Source of the DNA: Candidatus Thorarchaeota archaeon
GTDB lineage: Archaea > Asgardarchaeota > Thorarchaeia > Thorarchaeales > Thorarchaeaceae
DNA length: 6,596 nt
NCBI GenBank assembly: GCA_016840245.1
Contig: JAEOST010000699.1
Location: forward strand, 1 to 6,596
Direction of reading: 5' to 3'
Made by a program: the position numbers and the translations under genes
Shown: one piece after another, positions 6,188 through 6,596 of the stretch
Layout: each line of letters starts with the position of its first letter
Position numbering within the stretch: the stretch's first letter is position 1
The notes under the pieces: generated by a model
Seen by the model: only the letters and a program-made list of their open reading frames with translations
Database searches by the model: none
What the model was told of the DNA's origin: nothing

Positions 6188-6424
6188 TTATTCTAGAACC
6201 TCTTCAAGGACTATTTTCTCATTGCGAAGTTCGTTTCCGCGAATAATCAGCTTCATCAATGATTTTTGGTAATCTGATTCAGAGATTCTGCCCTTATGGA
6301 GCATCTCATCAAGTGAGAACCGTTCTCTGCGGACCTCTGCAACTGCCTTCCCAAGAGCAGCCATTCGTATCTTAGCGAATGTGCTTGAGGTCTGTCTGAC
6401 GTTGGATAGATTGTTTGTTGCCAT
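6188..6424 (-). CDS. Small charged helical protein, function unknown
   Basis: A 78-residue protein, mostly charged helix, with no membrane segment, cysteine or zinc motif. A polar N terminus (ATNNLSNVRQTSS) leads to a helix (TFAKIRMAALGKAVAEVRRE). A helix-turn-helix-like hairpin with the pattern LDEMLHKGRISESDYQKSL follows, recalling SHOCT-like hairpins, and a final helix ends NEKIVLEEVLE. Such segments usually mediate oligomerisation or partner binding. Two in-frame ATGs exist, at 6430 and 6424. I prefer 6424 because GGGGT (6436-6432) then sits seven bases upstream; for 6430 it would be only one base away. Its stop is 71 bases before the HEAT-like gene, which has its own promoter. The promoter of this gene is strong-looking and flanked by an inverted repeat, suggesting tight control. 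I do not recognise a named family. Confidence 0.65.
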   Translation of the reverse strand: MATNNLSNVRQTSSTFAKIRMAALGKAVAEVRRERFSLDEMLHKGRISESDYQKSLMKLIIRGNELRNEKIVLEEVLE

Positions 6425-6451
6425 ATTCATTACCCCGGCGTCTGTTAATCT

Positions 6452-6504
6452 ATACTCATATTATCACCCCATATATATTAATTGGTAATATACTATATGA
6501 GTAT
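6452..6504. repeat. 10-base perfect inverted repeat flanking the promoter, possible operator
   Basis: ATACTCATAT (6452-6461) and ATATGAGTAT (6495-6504) are exact reverse complements, separated by 33 bases that include the TATA-like box at 6470-6481. The left arm lies over the expected transcript start and the right arm just upstream of the box. That spacing suits a repressor or a looping regulator. The region is AT-rich, so chance is not excluded. Confidence 0.45.
6470..6481 (-). promoter_or_regulatory. Strong TATA box for the 78-residue protein gene
   Basis: TTAATATATATG on the minus strand is the best archaeal box A in the window. A start near 6449 would give a leader of about 25 bases containing the GGGGT ribosome binding site. 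Confidence 0.55.
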
Positions 6505-6596
6505 TCTAATGCTATTCCTCTAATGAATAGTATCTCCAGACACAGGAGTTAGTCCCTGAACGGAGTATTTAGGCTCCGAGGAAAAGAGCAACAGAG

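Noticed and set aside
6520..6580. C/D box small RNA or other structured RNA near the right edge
   Set aside because: There is a CTGA string and a 5-base stem (6561-6565 with 6574-6578), but no proper C box and no extended fold.
6520..6594. Open minus-strand frame entering from the right edge (about 24 residues, ending PVSGDTIH)
   Set aside because: It is too short to distinguish from chance and has no recognisable domain end; other frames there also close quickly.

Overview
The window looks like a piece of an archaeal chromosome. Several starts follow purine-rich Shine-Dalgarno sequences of the archaeal type. Others have an AT-rich TATA-like box about 25 bases before the expected transcript start, and one gene looks leaderless. 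There is no sigma-70-type -35/-10 architecture. I cannot fix the lineage from sequence alone; an Asgard or euryarchaeal host is plausible but is a guess. I see no rRNA, tRNA, CRISPR array, insertion sequence or phage gene.

Left part (1-1894, minus strand): two inner-membrane subunits of a peptide/nickel-type ABC importer. The DppB-like permease is complete and is followed 11 bases later by a DppC-like permease that runs off the left edge. The DppC-like subunit carries an extra N-terminal region of about 155 residues with four predicted membrane helices before the usual OppC_N segment. No substrate-binding protein gene precedes dppB. The ATPases, if present, lie beyond position 1.

Middle part (1895-4381, plus strand): a 312-base divergent intergenic region, then a 91-residue protein with two membrane helices, then two tandem paralogous nucleotidyltransferases of 293 and 292 residues. 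Both have an intact GS...DxD catalytic motif and a helical C-terminal half. They resemble the lincosamide/aminoglycoside nucleotidyltransferase group most closely. The three genes probably form one transcription unit, perhaps a small-molecule modification cassette with a membrane partner. Their substrate is unknown.

Right part (4414-6424, minus strand): a transcarbamylase related to the knotted N-acetyl/N-succinylornithine carbamoyltransferase group but with a hybrid active site, a 194-residue HEAT-like helical protein with a basic tail, and a 78-residue charged helical protein. The last is expressed from a strong TATA-like promoter flanked by a perfect 10-base inverted repeat. A hairpin lies in the 32 bases between the convergent nucleotidyltransferase and transcarbamylase genes. 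The last 90 or so bases at the right edge hold nothing I can assign.

The most interesting items are the tandem nucleotidyltransferase cassette, the transcarbamylase whose active-site motifs fit no single known specificity, and the extended DppC-like subunit.
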